This document shows positions 32,001 to 41,584 of a stretch of 64,000 nt of DNA, piece after piece; the stretch's first letter is position 1; each line of letters opens with the position of its first letter. A program made the translations under genes and the position numbers. Location: assembly GCA_003117195.1 (NCBI GenBank), contig BDSI01000029.1, positions 1,092,196 to 1,156,195 of the forward strand. Reading direction: 5' to 3'. Origin of the DNA: Eudorina sp. 2006-703-Eu-15. Lineage: Eukaryota > Chlorophyta > Chlorophyceae > Chlamydomonadales > Volvocaceae. The notes under the pieces were generated by a model. It saw only the letters and a list, made by a program, of their open reading frames with translations. It was not told where the DNA came from and ran no database searches.

Positions 32001-35000
32001 GGGAGAGGAGAGAGGGAGCTCGTGCAGGGGCTTGGTTGGGCGTGGGGTCAGGTGCACTGAGTACGAGGCTCTGGTGCTGTACCTGCCGCAGTCTGTCCTG
32101 GAGGGCCTCTCGCTGTACGCTACCGTACATTGGCCGGTCAAGGCCAACGGCGGTACGGACATGTACGACTGGATTGCTGGTTGCAGCAAGCTGGCCAGGT
32201 GAGTCAGGCGCGGACGGAGTGAAATTTGCTGGCCGTGGGCCGGCCAGGTCGCAGTCTTTTGGGTTTAACTGCTACCGCTCATCTCGTCAGCGCTACCACG
32301 GTGGCTCCGACAAGGTCGCCAGCCGCCCAACCTCTAGAACACATCAGCTTCTACTGCTTCCGTCCGGGTCAACGCCTCTCCGTCTTCGTCCGTCCCAACA
32401 CGGGCGGTTACTGGTTTGGTGCTCTTCTGCGGTTTGGCTGTCCTCATCTGTTGGCGTAAGGGGAGGGGAGGGGAGGGCGACCAGGGGCGGTTGTCACACG
32501 CACGACGCACCCTCACCTACGGCACATTGACGGGTGCGTCGGAAACCCCCACCTATGGCGCCCACCACAACCCCCTCGTGACCCTCCCCGCAACTCCCTC
32601 CTGCCCACCCCCGGTTCCGGGGCGGACCAGCCTGACGATCGAGTACGACATGCGCACCTTCGCCAACATCATGAACGGCAGCGAGGCACAGACGGCCGCC
32701 GCCGCCTCGACAGCCGCCGCCGCCGCCGCAAGGGGAACTGCAGGACCGCAGTCTCAGGGGCCGCAGCCTCATCCCCCTACACAGCCGCACCCCGGCGACC
32801 CCCCGATCTCGCCCGTGGGCCAGCACCCCGCCCCCTCGCTGCACCTCGCGGCGGCGGCGGCGGCGGCGGTTGCAGCTTCGGGGACGAGTCCTGGCGGCGG
32901 TGCGGGGCCCTCTGACCCGACGGCGCCGCTGCAGTCGTCGTGTCTCCCAACTCCGCCCCCGCCCCAGCCCCACCCCGGGGGGAGCTCACGAGGTCCCACC
33001 CGCCTGCCGCACACGCCCCTGCGGTGGCTGGCGGCACTGCCCGCCCTGGCCACCCTGGGGGTATTCTTCGCGGACAGCCACCAGGTGTGAGGGTGAGGGG
33101 GTGGGGGGTTTGAGATAGTGAGGAGGGGGGCGCGTGTTGGGAGCCAGGAAGCGCCAGTGTTTGCATCGAGGGGCGAAATTACATGTTTTCCTTTCATTTT
33201 ATGCGGTACAGTCGTACATCCTCGTGCCTGTCCTCACCCCCCTCTTCCTCTCCATGCCCTCCCCCTCCTCCTCACCCGCTCAGGAGCTGCTGGCGGGAGT
33301 ACTGGATCAGCGGCTGGTGGATGACGTGGCGGGTACGGAGCGGGTCGAAGGGGTCGGGTGGGCGCGGGCTGGGTGGTCTGCACCGCACTGCACGGAAATG
33401 TGCCGTACATATAACACCCAACCGGTCACGTGGGGGTCAGCTCCTGCTCGGGCCCCACTTCGCTCCCCCCGGCACCCGCCCCCCCTCGCCCCCGGCCGCC
33501 CCACAGAGCTGGCCTCCCTGGAGGAACTGGAGATCTGGAACGTGTACGGCACGGACTGGGACTGGCAGCACACGGACTTCCGGCCCCTGGCCCGGCTCTC
33601 CCGACTCAGGTGGGGGCGGGGGCGGCGGGGGAAGGGTGGCCTTGGGGCGGCGGGGGGAGGGGCGGGTCCAGGGTTACATGACATAAGGGAAGTCTGTGTG
33701 GGGCAAGGAGGGGAGCAAGGACATGGCGACGGAGGTATGGATGAGGCAGAGTACGACACAGCAACGGTCGGGCCCACGCGGACGACCCACCCACCCACCC
33801 AGCCAGCGGGTCTCCTGTCCTCCACCGCCCGCTCGGCGGCGTGTGCAGCAAACACAGCAATAGGTGGGTGAACGGTGTACGAGCAACGGGTCCTGTGGCT
33901 CGTGATGCTGGGACGTTTCGTGGCTGGCTTAACAACTAACTGGACCCGTCAGCGCAGCTGGGCTGATGCGGGCATGGGGTATGGGGAATCCGTAGACGGG
34001 GGCAGGGGGCCCCGCCCATGCCAGATCCCCACCTAAATAATTAGACGGATGCCGCGCTGGCGGCTTGCAGGGGCCATCCGCGCCAAGTTGCAGCCGCACA
34101 TCACTCTAAACCCAATCACCACTCAGCCTCGGTGCCTTGGGCCCCCACCCCGCTACTGCTCCCCCCATGGCGCTTCCTGGCGGCTGCCCTTGGCGGTGTC
34201 CCCGCGCTGCCTCCGTCCCTAGCTTCGTAGCCTGCCTGATCTTCCGTGTCACCTCCCCCTGCCCGCCGCCCCCTGCTCGCCGCCCCGGGCCACACTCTGC
34301 CTCATCGGCCGTTCGTCATCCCTGCCTCGTGGTTCCGAGGAAGCTCTCTCCGTTGACCGCTGTCTGCTGTCCTCCCGGTCCCCTCGGGTGTCTCACCTGC
34401 CGCGCCCTGACCCCGGTCCCCCTCCCATAACCCATAGTATCAGCCCAGACACCCGCCCCAGTATGAATAAGCCTACTACTGATGTCCGATACCCTCCCCT
34501 CTCCCTCATCGCCCCCCTCCTGCGGCCCCAGGTCCCTCAAGATGGAGGCGCTCCCACCCTTCACGGCCTTCCGCGTCCGCCGCATCATGCACGAAGCCGT
34601 GCCGTACTGCAAGGTGCGCGGTGGCGCGCGTGCCTCCCCCACGGGGCGGGCCTGCCGCCGCGGCATGGAGCCTCCAGTCCGGGGGGGTTGGGGGGAGACG
34701 TCCCCAGTGCGACATCCGCGTCTGCATTGTCGTTTGGCCGGATGGATTCCCGTGTCCCATTCAGTGTACGGTAGTGACCCAGTCCATCAACCAACATCAC
34801 AATTGGGCGGGTGTGGTTGTGGACGAGGGTCATACGAAGGCGACCGCGCTCATACCGGCGGGTGGTTCCGCGGGGGTGGGTCCACGGGCAGTCGCCAGTC
34901 TACCGCGCGGGCACTGCAGTGCTCTCGGCAGCATGGCACCGCCGCCACCTGATGTACGGCCTGGGGTGTGCGGGGGAGGGGTCAGGTTGCGGCCAAGGCA

Positions 35001-35192
35001 AGCAGGTCGGCCGGCACTGTCGTTCCACTGGCCGCAGGACGCCCATGGCGGGTGGCGTGGGGTCGGTCCTGGGATCCTGACGCGGGCCCCGCTCCGTCCC
35101 GCTCGCTGCAGTTGGTGCCTGACCCCACTCCGTCGGTTCCTCCCCCCGGACCCTTGGCCCCTGCTGCGCTGCCAGTTGCGGCTGGTGGCTGA
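20155..35192 (+). CDS. F-box / leucine-rich-repeat protein, about 20 exons
   Basis: Exon 1, 20155-20253, and exon 2, from 20345, join to read an F-box-like LPDHLLELVRRRNAAGRLL; a substrate-adaptor role in an SCF ubiquitin ligase is inferred from that. Later exons: 21107-21174, 21442-21502, 22055-22516, 23149-23446, 24092-24233, 24755-26876, 27117 to about 27249, 27483-27587, 27777-27860, 28089-28718, 30738-30854, 31193-31303, 32092-32198, 32631-33084, 33284-33332, 33507-33609, 34532-34613 and 35112-35192. Junction phases agree nearly everywhere; the end of exon 2 and the donor near 27249 are unresolved. LRR-type segments recur: LRHLTTLDLTA, LTGLRALSL, LTGLSSLKLR, LTALTSLDLTL, LPGLRSLNV, LTALKDLTLVV, LTSLERLRL, LASLEELEIW, LSRLRSLKM. 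Long Ala/Gly/Ser/Pro-rich inserts interrupt them, the largest in the 707-codon exon. Product roughly 1,800-1,900 residues. Other frames end the last exon at 35259 or 35463. Confidence 0.7.
21324..21352 (+). repeat. Dispersed intronic motif, short copy
   Basis: TTGTCTACCAGTTTCCTATG, matching the 3' part of the dispersed repeat. It lies in the intron between the exons at 21107-21174 and 21442-21502. Confidence 0.55.
21726..21815 (+). repeat. Dispersed intronic repeat, long copy plus partial copy
   Basis: CTTCACCGGACCTTTGCTCT, then GGCAGCAGCGCAAGTTTGAA, then GTCTACCGATTTCCTATACT. About 60 of 70 bases match 7013-7082. A second partial copy, CCACCAATTTCCTGTACC, follows at about 21799. It lies in the intron before the exon at 22055-22516. 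Confidence 0.8.
22696..22745 (+). repeat. Dispersed intronic repeat, diverged partial copy
   Basis: CCATTCTCCACCGGATCTTT, then GCCCTGGCAGTGACAGCAG, a diverged version of the 5' half of the repeat at 7013 and 21726. It lies in the intron before the exon at 23149. Confidence 0.65.
22846..22972. repeat. 12-bp minisatellite (ccgccaaccatt)n, about 10 copies
   Basis: Ten near-perfect tandem units in the intron between the exons at 22055-22516 and 23149-23446. All frames are open across it because the unit is a multiple of three with no stop, which makes spurious ORFs. Confidence 0.95.
22973..23030. repeat. 12-bp minisatellite (gttcctcacacc)n, about 4 copies
   Basis: It directly follows the previous array, in the same intron, with a different unit of the same length. 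Confidence 0.9.
27270..27480. repeat. Minisatellite of 32-37 bp units, about 5-6 copies
   Basis: Unit containing ccccaaccgcccactggacc with poly-C spacers of variable length. It fills the intron just before the exon at 27483-27587. Confidence 0.9.
28989..29063. repeat. (CA)37 microsatellite
   Basis: Uninterrupted CA tract in the intron after the exon at 28089-28718. It adjoins the 5' end of element E. Confidence 0.95.
29064..29903 (+). mobile_element. (CA)n-flanked element E, relative of family 1
   Basis: An 840-bp segment between (CA)37 and a short CA tract. It begins with an ORF tail ending GPDHPILSVVDGRLLCAQPIG, then GLGDGGEVE and a stop, closely like the ORF tail in copy A. It then diverges from family 1 but ends GGCCCGGTCAGATACTTGTA, ACGA, (CA)n, close to family 1's GGCCCGGCAGATATGTAACGA. 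So the ORF end and the 3' terminus are shared while the middle differs. It lies in an intron of the F-box/LRR gene, on the same strand. Confidence 0.65.
29914..30147. other. Extremely AT-rich insert
   Basis: About 235 bp almost without G or C, made of taataataacacatatatg-like repeats, TATA runs and poly-A/T. Related strings (acacatagtg, taataataacacata) stand at both ends. It separates element E's CA tail from the truncated start of copy D. Origin could be an organellar DNA insertion or a microsatellite expansion. Confidence 0.7.
30148..30620 (+). mobile_element. (CA)n-anchored retroelement fragment, copy D
   Basis: Plus-strand family-1 copy starting inside the element at GCAAACCATAGCCCCATCAT and ending GCAGATATGTAACGATT at 30620, followed by (CA)n. 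It matches copy A from about 1685 to 2156. It lies in the same intron of the F-box/LRR gene as element E, before the exon at 30738. Confidence 0.8.
31866..31905 (-). repeat. Dispersed intronic repeat, inverted copy
   Basis: Plus strand reads CTATAGGAAATTGGTAGACA, then TTTTCAATTGCGCTGCTGGC: the reverse complement of the GCAGCGCA..GTCTACCAATTTCCTATA part of the repeat. It lies in the intron between the exons at 31193-31303 and 32092-32198, opposite to the gene. Confidence 0.8.
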
Positions 35193-35254
35193 CAACGAGA
35201 TGGTTCCGATGATACCGCCGCCGCCCGCGGCAGCGGTCCCGGGGGCCCTGGTGC

Positions 35255-35259
35255 TGTAA
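35255..35259 (+). terminator. TGTAA polyadenylation signal (candidate)
   Basis: TGTAA 63 bases after the predicted stop at 35192. TGTAA is the usual green-algal poly(A) signal. If the stop is instead at 35463, this one lies in coding sequence. Confidence 0.4.
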
Positions 35260-36212
35260 GCCGCGCAGCAGCTGCCACCGTATCCACACCCACAACGAGC
35301 TACACGCACAGCCCCAAGGTCGTGACCGCAACGTCTCCCCCCCCCCCCCCGGGTCGGGTCCCCAGGCGGGCGCCCGGCGCCCCGGGGGGGGTCCATATCC
35401 CGTCCGGGTTACGCCGGGAGCACTGCAAGAGAAAGGGCCGGGCCGAGGCCGGGCCAGTGTGAGGGAAGGGGATATCAGGGGAAGGGGCAGGGGCAGGCGG
35501 GATGGTGGTAAATACTCGCCCAGCGGTGTGGGGACAGACGCTGCGCAACAGTGACACGGGAAGCGCCGATAAAAGGGTGGCAGGCCTTCGGGCAGGTCGG
35601 CGGACGGCCGCGAAGGCAGTCAGTCAGGCGTTAGGCAGGATGAGCTGGGCAGCAAGTCAGTCGCGCAGTCAGACAGGCAGGCAGTTTCATGGGGAACGCA
35701 GGGAGGGGGACAGCAGTTCTGATCAGGAAGGCATGTCGCTCAACCCAAAGAAGGGCATCGCATGTTGCTGACAAGACTCTGCGGCTGGCGTGGCCTTTGT
35801 TGGTTTTTCGTTTTGTTGGGCAACCGCAGCAATTAGAGAAGTGTGGTAGTACCGCATAGCGTGAGAGCTTCAACATATTCGCTGTTGTCCGCGGCTGAGT
35901 CCCGTTCCCTATCGAACACGATTGGTTTTGTTTATATAGCCTTGTGTATGAGCGCGGGGGAGATGTCTTGGCGTGTGCGTTTTATGGTCGGAAGAACTGG
36001 AAGCGGGGTGGCTCACATAGGGCTCTAGGCATGCTCTCATACAGAACATGTGGCGTACTGGTATGTGCGTTCTAACTGATGTTGAGCGACTGGGGGCCCC
36101 AGCCTGGCAGGTCCGGTGGCGGCAGAGCCGCATCTGGTCCGATTCCCTGAACGAGAGGTGCTCGTCGTCACGAGATGGTGGGTGTGCCAGTGCGGTGTCT
36201 CTAAACGGGTAT

Positions 36213-36217
36213 TTACA
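36213..36217 (-). terminator. TGTAA polyadenylation signal (candidate) for the coiled-coil gene
   Basis: The nearest minus-strand TGTAA I could find after the stop at 37249, about 1 kb downstream. It implies a long 3' UTR, or a different signal is used. Confidence 0.3.
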
Positions 36218-37248
36218 ACATGAGATGAGGAGAAATGCCTGGTGGCGTGCGGCCGAGAAGGGTTGAGAGCCAGAAGAGCTCTCCCCCGCGAGAGAGAGGA
36301 GAGAGGCGCGGAAGACATCCTTCCGCGAGTGTCTAGGTTCTCGCAGGACGCGGCACGAGGCTCGGGTGTACGGCAGGCCGAGTCGATGCGACGCGTAGAC
36401 GGCTACTATGGCAATGGCCACAAAGCGGGTTTGAGAAAAAAACTGGGTGGGGCAGCTTCATGCTGCAAGCGAAGGCGTTGGGCAACACCATCGCCCACCA
36501 TCTCACCTCACCCGCGCCGACCTGCACCTGGGTGGCCGACCGGGACATGACACGCAGTCTTCAGCCTATGTGGAATACAACCTAGCCTCCTAAACTGCTC
36601 CCACTCACGCTGTGGACCATCCCCATAGACCGCATAGCCCCAAGGAAAACTGCAAAACCTACAGCCTGTCCCTTCGCTCGACCTATCCGCTCTTAAGTGT
36701 AGTTAGCAATCTACTGATCTGCTGCGCGACAACCTCCGACACATACGGTAAGCAAGCTGCCAAAAACTTAAAGCTATCCAAGTTGAAAATACGTCTTAAC
36801 ATCCCCGCTCCACCACGGGACAACGCTATAACTCCATACACCTGGACAACCTATAACTCCATACAGTGCATAACTGAACCTTGTCACCTGAGGACAACAA
36901 TCTACGCGACAGTCACCGTCTGTACACCGCCGGTGACTGTGAATTCCCCCAGTACCTGCGAACGCCCGCCTGCGTATCATATCGAGGAACACCGGCCACG
37001 GGCAGTTGAGCACGCGATGCCAAACCGCGCCATGCAATGGTCCTACCCAACATATTCACGTGGGCCGAGACAAACCTGGAGAGGCTCCTCGCCCCGCCTG
37101 TCATCAGCCCTGGCACACTCAAACAGACGCGCCCCCACCCTGGGCGAGTGGCGCTTCCCCCATTTCTCGCGTGGGGGCCTGCAGCCGATGATGACGGCAA
37201 CTTTAAGTCAGCCTATGCGACACATCATCAAGCCCTGCGCCTCCCTCC

Positions 37249-40200
37249 CTAACCCAAATGGTGGACATCTACGTCCGCAGAGAGCGCCTTGATCTGCTGC
37301 AGTACCTGGTGCAGGATACCGAACACGTCCTCGTGCGCCGGGTTCTGGTCCTGGCGCAGCATCAGCCACTCGCCGCCCTCGCCGTACGAGTTGGGAGACG
37401 CGGGCTGCGGCAGCGGGCTGGCGAAGACGAACGTGGGGTTCACAAAGCCGCCCTCAGCGCCGTGGAAACCGCGCTCCAGGGAGATGCGCGAAGCCACTGG
37501 CGGCGGCATCTGCGGCAGCATGGGCGACGGCGCCTGCGAGCAATCCGAGCTGGCGCTGCCAGCTGCCTCGACTATCTCGCCGGCTGCGGGCCGCAAGCCC
37601 ACCCTCGGGCCTGTACCGGTCGGCGCCCTAATATCCAATCCGCTGGCGTCGCGGGACGGCCCCGACAGGGACCGCTGCGAGCGCGGAGAACCCGAAGTGA
37701 AGTGACTGGGCAGCGGCCCCAGCACAGGGTGCACCGCGGAGCAGGAAGCCGCCCGGGAGGCGGGGGACCAGCCGCCAGCGGCCCGCGGCCTGAGCTGGCT
37801 GGCCGCAAGGGAGGCGACGCCACCGCAACCGGACACGCCAGCACCGCTGGAGCCGTCGGTGCGGGCGCCGGCAGTCCAGCTGGTGGAGCTGTAGAGCGTG
37901 TTGTTAGTGCAAGCGGCCGGGTTGTCTTGTTTGGGGGTGGTTTCGATGGGGCTGCTGTGGCTGCTGCTGGCGACAGCGGTGTTGAACGCAGGCGGAGGCG
38001 AAGGCACGAGGGCCGCACCGCCCCCGCTGGGCCTAGGAGAAGCCGACACGCGGGGCGACCTGCGGAGCAAAGGGCACAGATAGGCATGGGTGCACCCCAC
38101 AGCATGGGTACACAGCAGTGACCCCCCGGGTAGGACGGGCGGGCGCTCGGCGATCTTTCAGATGCAGGCGGCATCCACACCACAGTAGCGCATGGACAGC
38201 CCTCAGGCGGGGCTACAGACGGGTCCCAACCCATCCACTTGTGTGCGATTCTTCACCGCGCACTGCACCCTCCTCTCTGCACCACCTTTCCCCCCTCGCG
38301 CCCGCAAGCCCTCGCTATCCGCTCGCTCGGGGGCAGACGGACGATGTGGCGCTCACCGTGCCAGCGCCTCCAGCTTGGGCTGCAGGTCTTGCAGCAGCCG
38401 GAACAAGCTGGACAGCTGCCGCGGGGGGCAGCTGCCGACCGCCGGCCCCGCAGCGCCCGCCCTCGTCGGTCCCAGCTCATGCACCGGCGTGACGGCGGCG
38501 GACTGCGCGACTGCCAGGGGCTCCTGCGGAACCTCCTTGCCGTCCGCCGAGGGCGCTATTTGCACCGTAGCTGCATTTGCACGGGACCTGGGCTCCTGCG
38601 CGGATACGTTCTCCTCCGCCAGCGACCCGCGGGTCGGTGGGGAGCTGCGCTGAGAAGGCGGCGGCCCGTCGCCACGTGCTCCCCCATCGCTGACTGAGCC
38701 CGGGCTGGATTGGCCGGGAACCTGTCTCGCCCTGGATCTCGAAGCACCATCCGGCAGGCCGGCCGAGGCTTCACCGGAGTCCGACGTCGGGGCCCGGTCC
38801 TGGGCTGACGTCGTCGCTGCACCGCCCTGTTGAGGGCAGCGCGAAGGGGTCGGGCGTTTGATGTTGTGAAGGATTCAGCAGTCCGATAGCAGCAGTATAT
38901 CCCGGGAGTAGAAACAAACGCACTGCATTGCGCCACCCTGCCGCGGGCACTGGGCTGCACTGGCTTGTCTCGTCCGTAAAGGCGGAACCCTAGGTTCCCC
39001 GTCATCCATCCATCCATCCATCCCACCTGCGACGCGGCGATCCGCTTTAGCAGCATCACGTTGACCTCCCGCAGCTTCTGAGCAGCTTCCTGCAAGCCCC
39101 GGCCGTCCATCACAGATCGAAGGGCACCGTGGCCAAGCCCGTGAGCCCCAGTTCCGCGCGTCACAGGCTGGGAGATACAACAAACGGCATGTCGGCCCAA
39201 TTATGAACACGATTGAAATTCCGCTGCACGGCTTGTTCTGCTGGCATAAACTCGCAATCCTTGCCTAATTGCCAACTAGTCACCCACAAGGTGTTCCTCA
39301 TTTGCGTTCAGCAGCACCATGCTTCGCCTACTCCCACTCCTACACACGGGTCTCTTCTCTAAACACAAGCAAGCTGGTGGTCGCACCTCCGCCGCCACCA
39401 GCTGCTGGCCCTTCTCCTCCAGGCGCTTCTGCAGGTCGCAGCACTCCACCGCCTTGCTGTGCACCCGCGCCAACACGTCATCGCACTGCGCAAGGGACAC
39501 CGCATACAGCCCCGGACCAGGGCCGGGGAGGCACCTCGTGAGCGGGTGGTTCGAAGGGGAGCGTGCAGCCTTGGTGTGCTGCGATGGGCCCCGGCCTCAG
39601 TGGGAGCTTGGCCCAACAACAGCGTACGTAGGTGCCGGCAGGGGCGCGCGTGAGGGGCCGAGCACGAATGTGGTCAGCAAGTCTGCGCAGCCGCCGGCCT
39701 GAGGGGCTATGCTGTGGCCGATCGGCCCAGCACAATCTCTGCGCTTGGCACGGAAGCCTCTATTTGTTAAGAATGCCTTGGATGCCCCACTGCATATGCA
39801 TGGCGCTCTCCTGATGTGTCGCCTCTTCACCAACCCACGCGCTGCTGCCGAATCCTCAATCCCTGTACTGCACATGTGGAACCGTGTACTTGCCTTCGCG
39901 GCCCTCCCGTCCTAAAGACACCAGAGTCCCGGCAGCGCACTCACCTGGCGGCGGCGGTGCTCGAGCTGGGCCTCACGGCGCATCACCTCCGCCTTCATCG
40001 ACTCTAACTCTGCCGCCGTCTCACGCATCGCCGCCCGAAGTGTCGTCGCCTCAGCCTCCAGCACATCGCGTTGCGTTGCAGAATCCTCCAGTTGCGCACG
40101 GAGCCGGGTCGCCTCAACCTCGAGGTCCTCCCTCGACTGGGACACCTCACGGCGGGACGCCCGCAGACTGGTGGCCTCCAGCTCAAATCCATCACGTCTC

Positions 40201-41545
40201 TCAATAGCCTCTAACCAGCATTTCCGAAGACGAGCGGCTTCCGTGTCATTGACATCACGTAGCTCTTCTCCCTCCCGAAGCATTACACGCAGTCGAGACG
40301 CCTCCGACTCCAGGGACTCCCGCTGTTCCGTTGCTTCCCGCGAAAGGCATCCAAGGCGAGTAGCATCGGTCTCCAAGGCATCCCGCTGCACGCTGACCTC
40401 CTGCAGGCTCGTTCGGAGCTGCGCTGCGTCGGTCTCCAAGGCATCCCGCTGCACGCTGACCTCCTGCAGGCTCGTCCGGAGCTGCGCTGCGTCGGTCTCC
40501 AAGGCATCCCGCTGCACGCTGACCTCCTGCAGGCTCGTTCGGAGCTGCGCTGCGTCGGTCTCCAAGGCATCCCGCTGCACGCTGACCTCCTGCAGGCTCG
40601 TTCGGAGCTGCGCTGCGTCGGTCTCCAAGGCATCCCGCTGCACGCTGACCTCCTGCAGGCTCGTTCGGAGCTGCGCTGCGTCCCCCCCCCCCCCCCCCCC
40701 CCCCGCGTCGGTCTCCAAGGCATCCCGCTGCACGCTGACCTCCTGCAGGCTCGTTCGGAGCTGCGCTGCGTCGGTCTCCAAGGCATCCCGCTGCACGCTG
40801 ACCTCCTGCAGGCTCGTCCGGAGCTGCGCTGCGTCGGTCTCCAAGGCATCCCGCTGCACGCTGACCTCCTGCAGGCTCGTCCGGAGCTGCGCTGCGTCGG
40901 TCTCCAAGGCATCCCGCTGCACGCTGACCTCCTGCAGGCTCGTCCGGAGCTGCGCTGCGTCGGTCTCCAAGGCATCCCGCTGCACGCTGACCTCCTGCAG
41001 GCTCGTCCGGAGCTGCGCTGCGTCGGTCTCCAAGGCATCCCGCTGCACGCTGACCTCCTGCAGGCTCGTTCGGAGCTGCGCTGCGTCGGTCTCCAAGGCA
41101 TCCCGCTGCACGCTGACCTCCTGCAGGCTCGTTCGGAGCTGCGCTGCGTCGGTCTCCAAGGCATCCCGCTGCACGCTGACCTCCTGCAGGCTCGTTCGGA
41201 GCTGCGCTGCGTCGGTCTCCAAGGCATCCCGCTGCACGCTGACCTCCTGCAGGCTCGTTCGGAGCTGCGCTGCGTCGGTCTCCAAGGCATCCCGCTGCAC
41301 GCTGACCTCCTGCAGGCTCGTCGGAGCTGCGCTGCGTCGGTCTCCAAGGCATCCCGCTGCACGCTGACCTCCTGCAGGCTCGTTCGGAGCTGCGCTGCGT
41401 CGGTCTCCAAGGCATCCCGCTGCACGCTGACCTCCTGCAGGCTCGTCCGGAGCTGCGCTGCGTCGGTCTCCAAGGCATCCCGCTGCACGCTGACCTCCTG
41501 CAGGCTCGTCCGGAGCTGCGCTGCGTCGGTCTCCAAGGCATCCCG

Positions 41546-41584
<39 letters not shown>

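Larger units (their letters stand above)
35193..37248. other. Convergent intergenic region
   Basis: About 2 kb between the stop of the plus-strand F-box/LRR gene and that of the minus-strand coiled-coil gene. It holds poly-C (about 35338-35351), a palindrome-poor middle part, and 3' UTRs. Short ORFs here have no recognisable features. Confidence 0.5.

Noticed and set aside
40171..41367. 398-residue plus-strand ORF and two other long minus-strand frames over the 63-bp repeats
   Set aside because: A 63-bp repeat without stops keeps several frames open. Only the minus-strand ETDAAQLRTSLQEV frame continues in phase into non-repeated coiled-coil sequence on both sides.
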